DNA of 64,000 bases from Burkholderiaceae bacterium. GTDB taxonomy: Bacteria > Pseudomonadota > Gammaproteobacteria > Burkholderiales > Burkholderiaceae_B. Positions 34,011 through 43,824 of the stretch are shown here, in pieces (the first letter of the stretch is position 1; every line of letters starts with the position of its first letter). The translations under genes were made by a program, and so were the position numbers. The notes beneath the pieces were generated by a model, which saw nothing but the letters and a program-made list of their open reading frames with translations, searched no databases and was not told the origin of the DNA. Location: positions 266,921 through 330,920 of the forward strand of contig JAMNXR010000001.1 in the NCBI GenBank assembly GCA_023653055.1. Direction: 5' to 3'.

Positions 34011-34430
34011 TTAACTCATGTCTGAATTTTTGTCGCTTGGATAGCGGGTGCTTGTATAACGTATGATAAAAATTGACAGAGCAATGACCAGTATCGTTCC
34101 ACCCACTGCTAGCATTTCAAGAATGTTGATGGGGACATGACTCATGATGTCGACCATATGTCTCGTCAATGCAGTGATTGCAATGTAGAGTAAAAATCTG
34201 ACGGGCATGTGGTTTGTTTTAAAGTAAATCCCAACCATGGCGCCAATTTCAAGGTAAATGAACAGCAACAAAAGGTCTTGAATTGTTGCATGGTGTTTTT
34301 GAAACATTTCAAAAAATGTCCAACCCGCAGCCCAGACTGTTGCCGCACCAATCGCAAAGAGTGCGAGTCGATGGAAAATACCCACAAAAGCATTACCAAG
34401 TTTGTCGAATTTTTTTAATTGATCTTCCAT
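34011..34430 (-). CDS. psiE: PsiE-family phosphate-starvation-inducible membrane protein
   Basis: 139 residues with four predicted membrane helices and the PsiE-type segments LLLFIYLEIGAMVGIYFKTNHMPVRFLLYIAITALTRHMV. In E. coli PsiE is induced by phosphate limitation, but its activity is unknown. Divergent from the potassium-channel gene across 115 nt. No obvious Pho box could be assigned by eye. Confidence 0.88.
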   Translation of the reverse strand: MEDQLKKFDKLGNAFVGIFHRLALFAIGAATVWAAGWTFFEMFQKHHATIQDLLLLFIYLEIGAMVGIYFKTNHMPVRFLLYIAITALTRHMVDIMSHVPINILEMLAVGGTILVIALSIFIIRYTSTRYPSDKNSDMS

Positions 34431-34545
34431 AGGTCATTCCCTGTAAGGTTTAGTCATTAAACGCGATTAAAATTAAAAAACCAAGCTAAGTTACGGTTTC
34501 GGTGTATGTTAAATAATCTGATTAGGCAGGTATTCAAACACTGAC

Positions 34546-35010
34546 ATGCTTTTAGCCATTGCATTTTTCCTAAATACGCTTTTGATGAGTGCAACGATAC
34601 TATTGCACTACGAATCTCTCTTTTACCTCGATAAAACACTTAAGCGTCTCAAGCACATTAAGCCACGGCTCAAAGTATTAATCGGTGTTGCGGTTATTTT
34701 TGTGACACACGTGATAGAAATCTGGATATTCGCTTTAGGATTTTTTCTGTCTCTACAGATTGATGGAATGGGACAGCTTGTAGGCGAGACAGGCCAATTA
34801 TTTCTGGATTGCGTGTACTTTTCCTTTATCACTTACACCACGGTCGGTTACGGAGATTTGGTCGCACAGGGCCCTATTCGTTATTTGACAGGTGTCGAGG
34901 CGCTGACGGGCCTGATATTAATTACGTGGTCTGCATCATTTCTTTTTATGGAGATGCAGCGACATTGGGAAGATGACAAAAAGAATAATTCAAAAAATAG
35001 CATCATTTAG
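34546..35010 (+). CDS. Small two-pore-helix potassium channel family protein
   Basis: 154 residues. The potassium selectivity filter TTVGYGD is at 98-104, preceded by a pore helix (LFLDCVYFSFITY) and flanked by membrane helices, with one extra N-terminal helix. No C-terminal RCK domain; the end is hydrophilic and Lys/Asn-rich. It should form a tetrameric K+ channel. It overlaps the convergent OsmC-YcaO gene by 8 nt tail to tail. Confidence 0.92.
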   Translation: MLLAIAFFLNTLLMSATILLHYESLFYLDKTLKRLKHIKPRLKVLIGVAVIFVTHVIEIWIFALGFFLSLQIDGMGQLVGETGQLFLDCVYFSFITYTTVGYGDLVAQGPIRYLTGVEALTGLILITWSASFLFMEMQRHWEDDKKNNSKNSII

Positions 35011-37189
35011 CGCGTGCCGCATGAAGTTTTCGGTAGCTATCAATCAGACGATGATGCCTGTCTAATCCCTCTAGCTTTAAGCTGGTGGGACTTAACCCGT
35101 AGAAGCGTATTCTGCCGTCCACAGAACCGACTACGGCATCCATTTTTTCATGGCCAAACATTCGGCGCAAATTCACAATGTAGTCATTAAGCTCTAACTC
35201 ATCATCCAGCACAATTTCCAGCACGGCATTGACTGCCTGATAAAACAATTTTCGCTCGACCGTATTATCGTTATATTGCAAAAAGGCACCAACCGACATA
35301 TGCGCGTCTTCGAAATGCTTTAAGGCGAGTTGAATTAAGAGCTTTAATTCCAGAACTGTAAGCTGACCCCAAACCGTATTCTCATCAAATTCGATACCGA
35401 TTAACGTCGCGATGTCGCCATACTCATCTAACTCGTTATTCTCAAGACGCTCAAGGAGTGCGCTAAGTTTGGAATCATCCAAATTTGTGAGATTCAAAAT
35501 GTCAGCACGGAATAACAAGGCCTTGTTCGTATTGTCCCAAATTAAATCCTCGATTGGATATATCTCAGAATAGCCAGGTACCAAAATTCGGCATGCACTT
35601 GCGCCTAACTGGTCATAGACCGCGACATACGTTTCCTTGCCTAAATCTTTGAGAATGCCAAATAAGGTTGCCGCTTCCTCAGCATTAGAATTTTTGCCAT
35701 GAGCAGAAAAGTCCCATTCAACAAACGCGTAATCTGATGCAGCACTAAAAAAGCGCCAAGACACAATTCCACTCGAGTCAATAAAGTGCTCCACAAAATT
35801 GTTTGGTTCTGTGACGGCTGCACTGGCGAAAGTGGGAGGGGGCAAATCATTGAGCCCATCTAAGCTGCGTCCCTGTAGTAGCTCTGTCAAGCTGCGCTCC
35901 AAGGCCACCTCAAAGCTCGGGTGAGCACCAAAAGAGGCAAAGACCCCACCTGTTCGCGGATTCATCAAGGTCACGCACATCACGGGATAGACGCCACCGA
36001 GTGAAGCATCCTTGACCAAAATAGGGAAACCTTGATCTTCCAACGCTTGAATGCCAGCAAGAATGCCGGGATATTTGCTGAGTACTTCTGGAGGCACATC
36101 GGGCAAAGCAATCTCGCCTTCCAAGATTTCACGCTTGACTGCGCGTTCGAAAATCTCAGAGAGACATTGAACCTGAGCTTCGACTAACGTGTTGCCGGCA
36201 CTCATACCATTGCTAACATAAAGATTTTCAATCAAATTGGAAGGAAAATAAACCGTCTCGCCATCCGATTGACGGACATACGGTAGCGAACAGATACCGC
36301 GCTGCGCATTGCCAGAATTCGTATCAATTAAATGAGAACCGCGTAACTCACCATCAGGATTGAAAATTTCAAGACAATACGCATCTAAAATTTCTGTTGG
36401 CAACGCATCCTTTTTGCCAGGCTTGAACCAGCGCTCATTTGGGTAATGCACAAACGCTGCCTTGGCAAGATCTTCACCCCAAAAGGCGCCAGCATAAAAA
36501 TGGTTATGACTCAGTCGTTCAATATACTCGCCCAAGGCTGAGGCCAATGCACTTTCTTTGGTTGAACCCTTTCCGTTGGTAAAGCACATGGGTGAATGTG
36601 CATCACGGATATGTAACGACCACACATTTGGGATAAGGTTACGCCATGATGCAATCTCTATTTTGATGCCAAGGCTCGCTAACAACCCTGACATGTTAGC
36701 AATCGTTTCCTCTAGCGGTAGATCTTTGCCTGCAATATAGGTGCTCGTATCAGCGGTAGATTTCAACGCCAATAAAGCCTGTGCATCTGCATCAAGATTT
36801 GTGACGAATTCAATGACAAATTCTGGTCCTGCCTGCACAACTTTTTTAACCGTACAGCGCTCAATGGAACGCAAAATACCTTGACGGTCATGCGCAGAGA
36901 TATCTTCCGGTAATTCAACCTGAATTTTGAAAATCTGTTTGTAGCGATTTTCTGGGTCAACAATGTTGTTTTGTGAAAGGCGGATATTTTCAGTAGAAAT
37001 GTTGCGCGTGTCGCAATATAACTTCACAAAATAAGCGGCACATAATGCGGAGGACGCCAGAAAATAATCAAAGGGCCCCGGAGCCGAGCCATCTCCTTTG
37101 TAGCGAATGGGTTGGTCAGCGATGACCGTAAAGTCATCAAACTTGGCCTCGAGACGGAGCTTGTCGAGAAAGTTGACCTTGATTTCCAT
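35003..37189 (-). CDS. OsmC-YcaO fusion protein
   Basis: 728 residues. Residues 1-135 are an OsmC domain with both redox cysteines (C50 in SSALCAAYF and C112 in IERCTVKKV). Residues about 160-580 are a YcaO domain with the ATP-binding signature GKGSTKESALASALGEYIERLS and NGMSAGNTLVEAQVQCLSEIFER. The C-terminal ~150 residues are helical as in E. coli YcaO (586 residues), which assists RimO methylthiolation of ribosomal protein S12. YcaO enzymes activate amide oxygens with ATP, with sulfur or amine nucleophiles. An attached thiol peroxidase-like domain could deliver or protect a sulfur nucleophile. No small precursor peptide gene is seen alongside, so not an obvious RiPP cluster. Confidence 0.92.
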   Translation of the reverse strand: MEIKVNFLDKLRLEAKFDDFTVIADQPIRYKGDGSAPGPFDYFLASSALCAAYFVKLYCDTRNISTENIRLSQNNIVDPENRYKQIFKIQVELPEDISAHDRQGILRSIERCTVKKVVQAGPEFVIEFVTNLDADAQALLALKSTADTSTYIAGKDLPLEETIANMSGLLASLGIKIEIASWRNLIPNVWSLHIRDAHSPMCFTNGKGSTKESALASALGEYIERLSHNHFYAGAFWGEDLAKAAFVHYPNERWFKPGKKDALPTEILDAYCLEIFNPDGELRGSHLIDTNSGNAQRGICSLPYVRQSDGETVYFPSNLIENLYVSNGMSAGNTLVEAQVQCLSEIFERAVKREILEGEIALPDVPPEVLSKYPGILAGIQALEDQGFPILVKDASLGGVYPVMCVTLMNPRTGGVFASFGAHPSFEVALERSLTELLQGRSLDGLNDLPPPTFASAAVTEPNNFVEHFIDSSGIVSWRFFSAASDYAFVEWDFSAHGKNSNAEEAATLFGILKDLGKETYVAVYDQLGASACRILVPGYSEIYPIEDLIWDNTNKALLFRADILNLTNLDDSKLSALLERLENNELDEYGDIATLIGIEFDENTVWGQLTVLELKLLIQLALKHFEDAHMSVGAFLQYNDNTVERKLFYQAVNAVLEIVLDDELELNDYIVNLRRMFGHEKMDAVVGSVDGRIRFYGLSPTSLKLEGLDRHHRLIDSYRKLHAARAK

Positions 37190-37360
37190 TAGAAAAGTTC
37201 CGTAAAAATTGCTATTAGATATGCCTGATGCATCGCAACATCAATTCCATCAACAATATTGAGTGTAAAGCGTAATATGCTGGGGCTGTATAGAAGTATG
37301 CTCAACAGCGCTTACTGACCCTGGTTTTAAGATAACTTTCTGGATGAATCGAGATAAAAA

Positions 37361-38023
37361 ATGAATCGTTATAAATTTTTAGTCGCACTGCCGATTCTTT
37401 GGTTGACGATCAGCAACGCATTTTCTGCAAGCTTCAATTGTAATAAAGCCCAAACAACATTAGAAAAATTTATCTGTAGCCAGGAGCAGTTGAATCAAGC
37501 GGATGAACAGATGGGTCATGAATTCAGGGCGGTCAATGCGTCGTTACCTTTGAAAGGGTTTGTGTTGACGACACAAAAAAGTTTTATAGCAAGTTACCCG
37601 ACCTGTATGCTCGATAACAAAGGAAAAATGGTTGCAACACAAGCGACAGCCAATGCATGTATCAAAATGGTTCAGTCACGTATTGCCGAGCTTCGCCAGT
37701 ATGGGCAAGCAAACGTTTACTCAAATGTGAAGGACAAATTCCTGCCTGATGACTTAGCAATCTTGATTTACAACGCTCAGGGTGAACGTTTCATCAAGTT
37801 TTGGGGAAATCATATGCCCGATGCCTATCGGCCCAAACCTTTCCCAGACGGTCATCTCTGCGATATCGAGGCGAAACTAATGCCTGCCGATGGAAAATTT
37901 AAAACTGATCAAACAGACGATGCAATCATTTCAGTGACTGAGAGCGCCGTGAACTTAAGTTCTCATATATCGTGTTCGCCTCGTACTGGCATTGCAGAGG
38001 GTCGTTACAACCGCATCAAATAA
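37361..38023 (+). CDS. Secreted protein with LprI/DUF1311-like N-terminal domain
   Basis: 220 residues: signal peptide (1-23, FSAS), then a DUF1311/LprI-like region with the paired cysteines FNCNKAQTTLEKFICSQEQLNQADEQM and TCMLDNKGKM, and a C-terminal ~100-residue domain of unknown type with two more cysteines. LprI-type domains include inhibitors of lysozyme. Followed by another secreted protein 18 nt downstream, probably in the same operon. Confidence 0.8.
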   Translation: MNRYKFLVALPILWLTISNAFSASFNCNKAQTTLEKFICSQEQLNQADEQMGHEFRAVNASLPLKGFVLTTQKSFIASYPTCMLDNKGKMVATQATANACIKMVQSRIAELRQYGQANVYSNVKDKFLPDDLAILIYNAQGERFIKFWGNHMPDAYRPKPFPDGHLCDIEAKLMPADGKFKTDQTDDAIISVTESAVNLSSHISCSPRTGIAEGRYNRIK

Positions 38024-38041
38024 TCCCTTGCTGGAGCTGAT

Positions 38042-38956
38042 ATGTTTAGAACCCCATTTAGAAACATTACGATCTTCTTTGCGCTGACACTGCCGGCATT
38101 TGCTAATGAGCCAATGCCACCCTTGTTCAACGACCTTAATGTCGCTGCAAGAGAATCTTATGCGGCCGCGCGTGCCCTGGCATTAAAGAGCGACCAACCT
38201 GTCTTTCTGGTGACGGACACCGTTACGTTGATCAGGGGCGAAGATCTGGGCTCTTTACCCTATACGCCTCCCATTTATCACTACCTGAAGTCCATTTCGC
38301 ATCTGCCTCTGGGGGTGTACTCGGCGTCTATCGGACAGATTGAGAGTCCAACGGATGAACGATGGATGGAAAGGCTCAGGACATTGCTTAAGCAAGTAAA
38401 CAGTACCGAGACAGAACTGGCCCGCGCGTCATTTACTGAGCTACAAAGGGTACGCCAGCAGGATATCCTTTCGCTTTCACGTACCTATCTCGAAGAGGTT
38501 TTGACGCGCGAAAAGACCGATATGGCCTCGGTCAATATTTATGCGCGCAAGATCGCACCTCTGCTGCTGGCCAATGCCGCAGATGCTGCAAGCGTACAGG
38601 TCGATGCGTTGGATCAGGCCGTGCGCGAACTCAGCGAAAAGCTCAAGCCGGGAGAATTTGAAAAAGCGGTTGCAGTCATCACCGGTCCGAAGACGCCCCG
38701 TGAGGGGAATCTGCAATTCCAATACTTCGTTTTTGCGTTTGGTTCTGGCTCTGCCGGTACAAGGGTGCTTTATATGGAAAGTATCTTTGATCGCGATGCG
38801 GCGCTGAATGTTCTAAAAACTGTTTTGAATGACCGTGAGGCTAGCCAAGCTTTTTTTGGAGAGAAGTATCGCTTAGAACGCGACCTGATGGCCGATGGGG
38901 CCACCGTCGAATTGATGCGCAGATTTGGCTACCTTGGGACGCAGCCGAACAAATAG
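38042..38956 (+). CDS. Secreted protein of unknown function
   Basis: 304 residues with a signal peptide (about 1-21, AFAN). The mature protein is largely helical with no motif I recognise. Segments such as QVDALDQAVRELSEKLKPGEFEKAVAVITGPKTPREGNLQ and FRYGYL-like repeats give no family. Begins 18 nt after the LprI-like gene. Its codon style is a little richer in G/C than neighbours, judged by eye. Confidence 0.72.
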   Translation: MFRTPFRNITIFFALTLPAFANEPMPPLFNDLNVAARESYAAARALALKSDQPVFLVTDTVTLIRGEDLGSLPYTPPIYHYLKSISHLPLGVYSASIGQIESPTDERWMERLRTLLKQVNSTETELARASFTELQRVRQQDILSLSRTYLEEVLTREKTDMASVNIYARKIAPLLLANAADAASVQVDALDQAVRELSEKLKPGEFEKAVAVITGPKTPREGNLQFQYFVFAFGSGSAGTRVLYMESIFDRDAALNVLKTVLNDREASQAFFGEKYRLERDLMADGATVELMRRFGYLGTQPNK

Positions 38957-38969
38957 TGACACTACTACT

Positions 38970-40244
38970 TTATTTGTAAACCAGATCTCTTAGGCCGAGT
39001 GAAAGGAATGGAACGTAAGTGACGACCATCAGGCAACAAAAAATCACGACAATAAAGGGAATCAGTCGACTCACGATCTGATCAAGAGAAATTCGTGCGA
39101 TGGTACATGCGGCGAACAAGTTAACTCCGAACGGAGGTGTAATCATTCCCATTGCAAGATTAATGACCATGACCAGTCCGAAATGAACGGGATCGATACC
39201 AAAATGCATGGCTACCGGGACGAGTATGGGTGCCAAAACAAGGATCGCTGCACTTGTTTCAATAAACATACCGATCACAAACAGGGCAAGGTTGACCCCT
39301 AGCAAAAACATGGCGGGTGAATCAAGGACTGTATTCAGCCAATTACCAATTTGACCCGGTACACCTGCGCGCGTTAATAAAAATGCAAATAAGCCTGCGT
39401 TGGCGATGATGAACATGATCACCGCACTGGATACGACAGATTTCTTAAGAATTGGAAATAAATGACGTGGTTTGATTTCGCGATACACCACCATGCCTAC
39501 GAATAAGGCATAAAAGACCGCGACCGCAGCGGCTTCAGTGGGTGTAAATACCCCACCATAAATACCACCCAAGATAATGACTGGCATCAGCAGGGCCCAG
39601 GCGGCTTGAATCGTCGCACGTCCCACACTGAGTCGACCGTCGCCGTCGTTCTTGCCCCAGCCTTTCCATCGGCAGTACAGGTGGACAAAGAACATCAGGG
39701 ATACACCGATAAAGATGCCAGGCCCAAACCCTGCGATAAACAATTCACCGATTGATACCTCTGCAGCGACACCGTACAAAATCAGTGGGATAGAGGGAGG
39801 AATAATGACACCCAACTCTGCACTTGTGGCTTGCAGAGCCGCCGCATAGTTTGTCGGATAACCATGTTTGATTAAAGCGGGTATCAAAATGGCGCCGATT
39901 GCAAAGGTTGTTGCTACGCTCGAGCCTGATACTGCGGCAAAAATCATGCAAGTCAGCACACACGTCATTGGTAAGCCGCCTTGCACGCCTCCCACAATGC
40001 TTTTGGCGAATTCTACGAGCCGTCGCGAAATGCCGCCGGTCTCCATGAGATTGCCAGCCAAAATGAAAAAGGGAATCGCTGCCAAAGGAAACTTGTTCAA
40101 AGAGTTAAACATCTCTTTGACAGAAATCAACATATTGATATTGGCAATTTGAATACCCAAAATTGCAGCGAGTCCGATCGATACCGCGACCGAAATAGTG
40201 AGCGTAAAGCACAACATCATCGTAACCAGCATGGTGATGCTCAT
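38970..40244 (-). CDS. TRAP transporter large permease (DctM type)
   Basis: 424 residues, about twelve membrane helices, of the DctM family. Recognised by GNLMETGGISRRLVEFAKSIVGGVQGGLPM, the SGSSVATTFAIG segment and ELGVIIPPSIPLILYG. It uses the ion gradient to import an organic acid handed over by DctP. Its start overlaps the small permease stop by 4 nt, and the set is in the order P-Q-M. Confidence 0.95.
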   Translation of the reverse strand: MSITMLVTMMLCFTLTISVAVSIGLAAILGIQIANINMLISVKEMFNSLNKFPLAAIPFFILAGNLMETGGISRRLVEFAKSIVGGVQGGLPMTCVLTCMIFAAVSGSSVATTFAIGAILIPALIKHGYPTNYAAALQATSAELGVIIPPSIPLILYGVAAEVSIGELFIAGFGPGIFIGVSLMFFVHLYCRWKGWGKNDGDGRLSVGRATIQAAWALLMPVIILGGIYGGVFTPTEAAAVAVFYALFVGMVVYREIKPRHLFPILKKSVVSSAVIMFIIANAGLFAFLLTRAGVPGQIGNWLNTVLDSPAMFLLGVNLALFVIGMFIETSAAILVLAPILVPVAMHFGIDPVHFGLVMVINLAMGMITPPFGVNLFAACTIARISLDQIVSRLIPFIVVIFCCLMVVTYVPFLSLGLRDLVYK

Positions 40245-40735
40245 TGTGCAGCCTCCAGTTCACTATTTTGAGGATCAAAAAACTGCGCCACAATCGCAGG
40301 AATACAAAAGAGTCCACCCACGGGGAGGGCTAAATAAGCCCAAAACATAGTGACCCCCTCTAGACCAATCACGCTTTGCATGCGTCCACGTGTCGCATAG
40401 TCCCACCCCCACCAAATGATGGTGATCACTAATATGAGTGCCGCGACACAAGTGCAAAAGGAAAGAATGCGCTTGCCGAGTGGGCCGACCCAGCGTGCCA
40501 GCACATCAACGCTGACCATCGCCCCGGCTCTAAAGGCAAAGGGAATGCCCATAAAGACCATCCAGATCAGACTGAAGCGAATGAGAACTTCAGTCCATTC
40601 GGCTGGGATTTCCAGCACAAACCGCATGATGACTTGGAACATACCAAGCGTAGCGGCAAGCGCCATCATCAAGCAGGCTACAAGCGTTGAGAAACGGGTG
40701 GTCAGATTTTCTAGCGTAAACAAAAACTGTTTCAT
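40241..40735 (-). CDS. TRAP transporter small permease (DctQ type)
   Basis: 164 residues with four membrane helices and the DctQ hallmark EWTEVLIRFSLIWMVFMGIPFAFRAGAMVSVD. Pairs with the DctM protein encoded immediately downstream (ATGA overlap). Confidence 0.94.
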   Translation of the reverse strand: MKQFLFTLENLTTRFSTLVACLMMALAATLGMFQVIMRFVLEIPAEWTEVLIRFSLIWMVFMGIPFAFRAGAMVSVDVLARWVGPLGKRILSFCTCVAALILVITIIWWGWDYATRGRMQSVIGLEGVTMFWAYLALPVGGLFCIPAIVAQFFDPQNSELEAAQ

Positions 40736-40751
40736 TCTGAATCCAGAAAGA

Positions 40752-40781
40752 ATGGGCGCAGCACTTGCGCGCTACGCCCAT
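40752..40781 (-). promoter_or_regulatory. Intercistronic stem-loop between dctP-like and dctQ-like genes
   Basis: Arms ATGGGCG and CGCCCAT plus an inner AGC/GCT pairing across one mismatch, in the 62-nt gap between the binding-protein gene and the small permease gene. It is followed on the minus strand by TTCTTTC only. It could stabilise the binding-protein mRNA or partly stop transcription, giving more receptor than permease. Confidence 0.5.
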
Positions 40782-40797
40782 GTCAGATCACTCTTAA

Positions 40798-41778
40798 TTA
40801 CTTGTAATTACGGATGGCGTCGATCTTATCTTTGCCAAATTCTTTTTCAAACTGAGCATTCACCGGCTTAAGTTTTGCGACAAAGGCTGCTTTGTCGACA
40901 TTCTCGACCACGGACATACCTTTCTTGCGTAATTCAGCTACACCATTTGCATCGTCTTGATCAACGCGTGCACGTTGAGCCTGAGAGGCCACCTTAGCCG
41001 CATCTAAAAAGACTTTTTGATCGGCAGGGGAGAGCTTATCAAAGGCCGCTTTATTCATTAGAAAAATGGCGGGGCTATAGACGTGACCCGTCAAAGTCAT
41101 ATGCTTTTGTACTTGGTCAAACTTCGAGGCCATGATGACTGAAAGGGGGTTTTCCTGACCATCCACTACGCCTTGCTGCAGAGCTGTAAAGACCTCAGGA
41201 AATGCCATCGGAGTGGTGATGATCCCAAAGCCCTTGTATGCCGCGACGTGGACTGGGTTTTCCATCGTCCGCATCTTGAGACCTTTTAAGTCATCTGGTC
41301 CGTTCACGGCTCTCTTGCTGTTGGTCATGTGCCGAACACCATTTTCTGACCATGCCAGCGCCTTGAAGCCTTTACTGTCAAATTCCTTGAGCATCGCCTG
41401 ACCGATAGGGCCGTCTAACACGGCGCGGGCATGGGCCTTGTCACGAAATAAGAAAGGAATATCTAAAATGCGGACGGCAGGTACAAAGTTTGGTATGGGT
41501 CCCGTACTGGTACCAGCAAGTTCCTGTGTCCCCAATTGAACGGACTCAATACTTTCTCTCTCTCCACCAAGACTGCCGGAGTAGAAGTTTTTAATAATGA
41601 TGCGGCCGTTGGTCCCTTTTTCTACTTCTTGGGCCAGTACGTCAATGCCAACCCCTTGATGCGAGTTTTGCGCGACTGAGATGCTGTTGCGCATGACGGT
41701 TTGAGAATATGCAGTAGTGGCGAGGCCAAGGGTCAGGGCACCGGCCAGGACGAGGGTTGCGCGTTGTATAAGTTTCAT
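40798..41778 (-). CDS. TRAP transporter solute receptor (DctP type)
   Basis: 326 residues with a signal peptide (1-25, TAYSQ) and the DctP/TAXI-independent receptor pattern: RNSISVAQNSHQGVGIDVLA, the carboxylate-binding arginine region LKGLKMRTMENPVHVAAYKGFG, and EVFTALQQGVVDGQENPLSVI. GGAGAA precedes the ATG. Ligand probably a C4-type or sugar acid; not determinable. Confidence 0.94.
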   Translation of the reverse strand: MKLIQRATLVLAGALTLGLATTAYSQTVMRNSISVAQNSHQGVGIDVLAQEVEKGTNGRIIIKNFYSGSLGGERESIESVQLGTQELAGTSTGPIPNFVPAVRILDIPFLFRDKAHARAVLDGPIGQAMLKEFDSKGFKALAWSENGVRHMTNSKRAVNGPDDLKGLKMRTMENPVHVAAYKGFGIITTPMAFPEVFTALQQGVVDGQENPLSVIMASKFDQVQKHMTLTGHVYSPAIFLMNKAAFDKLSPADQKVFLDAAKVASQAQRARVDQDDANGVAELRKKGMSVVENVDKAAFVAKLKPVNAQFEKEFGKDKIDAIRNYK

Positions 41779-41953
41779 AAAATTCTCCAGATCTGGGTGA
41801 CTGAGTGTCTAAGCAGGTATTTTGTCAATCATTGGGCTAAGTATTGTTTTTTGCTGCGCTACGATTATTTTTCTGCTGTTGTTGATGCTAAAAGAAAAGA
41901 CCAAGCTTTGGGCTAGGTACAATCCCTTGGGTATCGTCTGGGAGTTGGCCTAA

Positions 41954-42328
41954 GTGATGAAAAAAATAGATAGAGATCAGTTAATCGATATTGCAAAGTC
42001 CCCAAGGTCATTCAATGCTTGCACAGAATGCTCCTCGCTCTCTTGTCCGGGGTGGATATCTAAGCCAGGCTATTTCGACCTTGGCAAACTGAAAGTTTTA
42101 GGTACGCTTAGGATTGAAGGTGCAGAGGAGCGTTGGGATGAGTATCACCCCGATGGAACAAATCTTTGGTCTGAGGATGCCCCCATTTCAATTCAACATC
42201 ACCCCTATAACAGGTCGGACGTCTGTAAATGTATGCAGTGCGAGAGAAAGTTTTTGCACTACACAGAATATGGTGGCTATTATTTAGATGAGCGGATCAG
42301 GGAACTGAGTGCTACACGTATTGTTTAG
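41954..42328 (+). CDS. Small cysteine-rich protein, putative zinc-binding
   Basis: 124 residues. Two cysteine clusters: CTECSSLSCPGW near 23-34 and CKCMQCERKFLHYTEYGGYYLDERIREL near 93-120. They suggest a zinc ribbon. No signal peptide or membrane helix. I do not know the family name, although the CxxCxR.FL.YTE.GGYY ending looks conserved-type. Monocistronic, 60 nt before the lipoprotein gene. Confidence 0.68.
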   Translation: MMKKIDRDQLIDIAKSPRSFNACTECSSLSCPGWISKPGYFDLGKLKVLGTLRIEGAEERWDEYHPDGTNLWSEDAPISIQHHPYNRSDVCKCMQCERKFLHYTEYGGYYLDERIRELSATRIV

Positions 42329-42388
42329 CGATTTCACCTAAATGTATGTCTTTCATTTTTTCACTATCTTAAGACTTAAGGTACACGT

Positions 42389-43711
42389 ATGAAGCTGATC
42401 CAGCGAAACTATCATTCGGTTAAGGCATTTTTCTCCATAGCACTTCTGTCTGCGGTATTGACAGGCTGTGGCATGACGGGATCGACTTCCTTTCAGGCGA
42501 TGTCAACGTCTTATCGCGAGGTGCTAGAGGGCTATGCCAACGATAATATTTTGCTTAATGTCATCAGAGCATCCGAACAGTTGCCGATGAGCTTTTTGGA
42601 TATGCCCTCTGTGATTGGATCGGGTTCGATTTCTGCATCTGTGGGGGTCTCGAGCAACATCATGAGTGCCAATCCTGCGAGTGTTAGCGGATTTTTTTCG
42701 TCCGCAGCGACGAATGCTGGATCGTACTACGCCCCAAGTGCCGGCTTGGGCGTCAACAATAGTTTTAACTTTACGCAATCATCACTTGATAACCAGGCTT
42801 TCATGCAGTCTTTTTTGAGTGATTTAAAGCCAGAGGATATCAATAACCTCACCAATAACAGAGCAGGCCCTAAGTCTATTTTGTACTCTCTGGTGATCGA
42901 AAATGTACAGATTCGTGATGGTGAAGGCAATGTGCTCCAGAGCTGGGACAATGATCCGACGAGTCCCCGATATGCTGAGTTTCAACGTGTTCTGTATCGT
43001 TTGATCGACAGTGGTCTCAAAACTGAATTGGTCTCACAGAGAGAGGTTTTGTCAGGACCGATCAGTCTCGATTTTGTGTCGCAAAATCTGCATAAAGTAT
43101 CTCCTTTTTACACAATACCTAATGTCAGATTGGTTCCTATTAAAGATAAACACAGATCGCGTTTATATGAGTTCGTCCGCATCACACCTGTCACGAGAAT
43201 GTGTTTAATTAAAAATCAAAGAGAGGAAAATCTGGAGAAACAATTTTCAGACTCTGCATTTTGTAATCCACATTACAAAAACTCAAATGTTCCACACAAT
43301 TTAATTGGGGACCTCTCCCAGCCGGGTGTGACGAACGATGATAAACATACCCTTGCAATTAAGCTACGTTCACCTAGAAATATTTATTCCTTTTTGGGTA
43401 GTATTGTTTCGTTACAGCTACAGCCCGATCCCAAGATAATCAAAATTAAAAATTCGGATTTTTTTGCGACCAACCCAAGCATGGTCCACGATCTAAACGA
43501 CGATGCATCGTCGATGCCCTTATTTGAGGTGTTTAAAAATAATTCATCAATACGTCCAATCTCCACGGTCAACTACCGAGGTAGCACATATTCAATCTCG
43601 GCTGATCGAACAAGCAGATCGCGCGAGGTGCTTGTCTTGCTTTCCGAAATCCTCACGCTGAGCAAGGTGCCGGGCGCTATTCCCGCCTCGCCCGCAGTAT
43701 TGATCAACTAA
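42389..43711 (+). CDS. Large lipoprotein of unknown function
   Basis: 440 residues. A lipobox LTGC places the lipidated cysteine at residue 27. The mature N-terminus is a Gly/Ser/Asn-rich stretch (about 70-135) after the segment YREVLEGYANDNILLNVIRASEQLPMSFLDMPSVIG. The second half is mixed alpha/beta without a motif I recognise. Likely anchored in the outer membrane. Preceded by a small cysteine-rich gene and followed 113 nt later by the glycosyltransferase. Confidence 0.75.
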   Translation: MKLIQRNYHSVKAFFSIALLSAVLTGCGMTGSTSFQAMSTSYREVLEGYANDNILLNVIRASEQLPMSFLDMPSVIGSGSISASVGVSSNIMSANPASVSGFFSSAATNAGSYYAPSAGLGVNNSFNFTQSSLDNQAFMQSFLSDLKPEDINNLTNNRAGPKSILYSLVIENVQIRDGEGNVLQSWDNDPTSPRYAEFQRVLYRLIDSGLKTELVSQREVLSGPISLDFVSQNLHKVSPFYTIPNVRLVPIKDKHRSRLYEFVRITPVTRMCLIKNQREENLEKQFSDSAFCNPHYKNSNVPHNLIGDLSQPGVTNDDKHTLAIKLRSPRNIYSFLGSIVSLQLQPDPKIIKIKNSDFFATNPSMVHDLNDDASSMPLFEVFKNNSSIRPISTVNYRGSTYSISADRTSRSREVLVLLSEILTLSKVPGAIPASPAVLIN

Positions 43712-43824
43712 TAAGTCTTAGTAGCATATAGAACGGTAAGCCTAATACTGCAGCGTCCGTCATTCGAGGTTCGGTACGTATATTTCATCTTGATGAAATA
43801 TTCTTATGGCAATCTTATTTACAT

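Noticed and set aside
35003..37189. RiPP biosynthetic cluster around YcaO
   Set aside because: No short precursor peptide, dehydrogenase, or exporter gene is seen on either side; the protein resembles the stand-alone E. coli YcaO plus an OsmC part.
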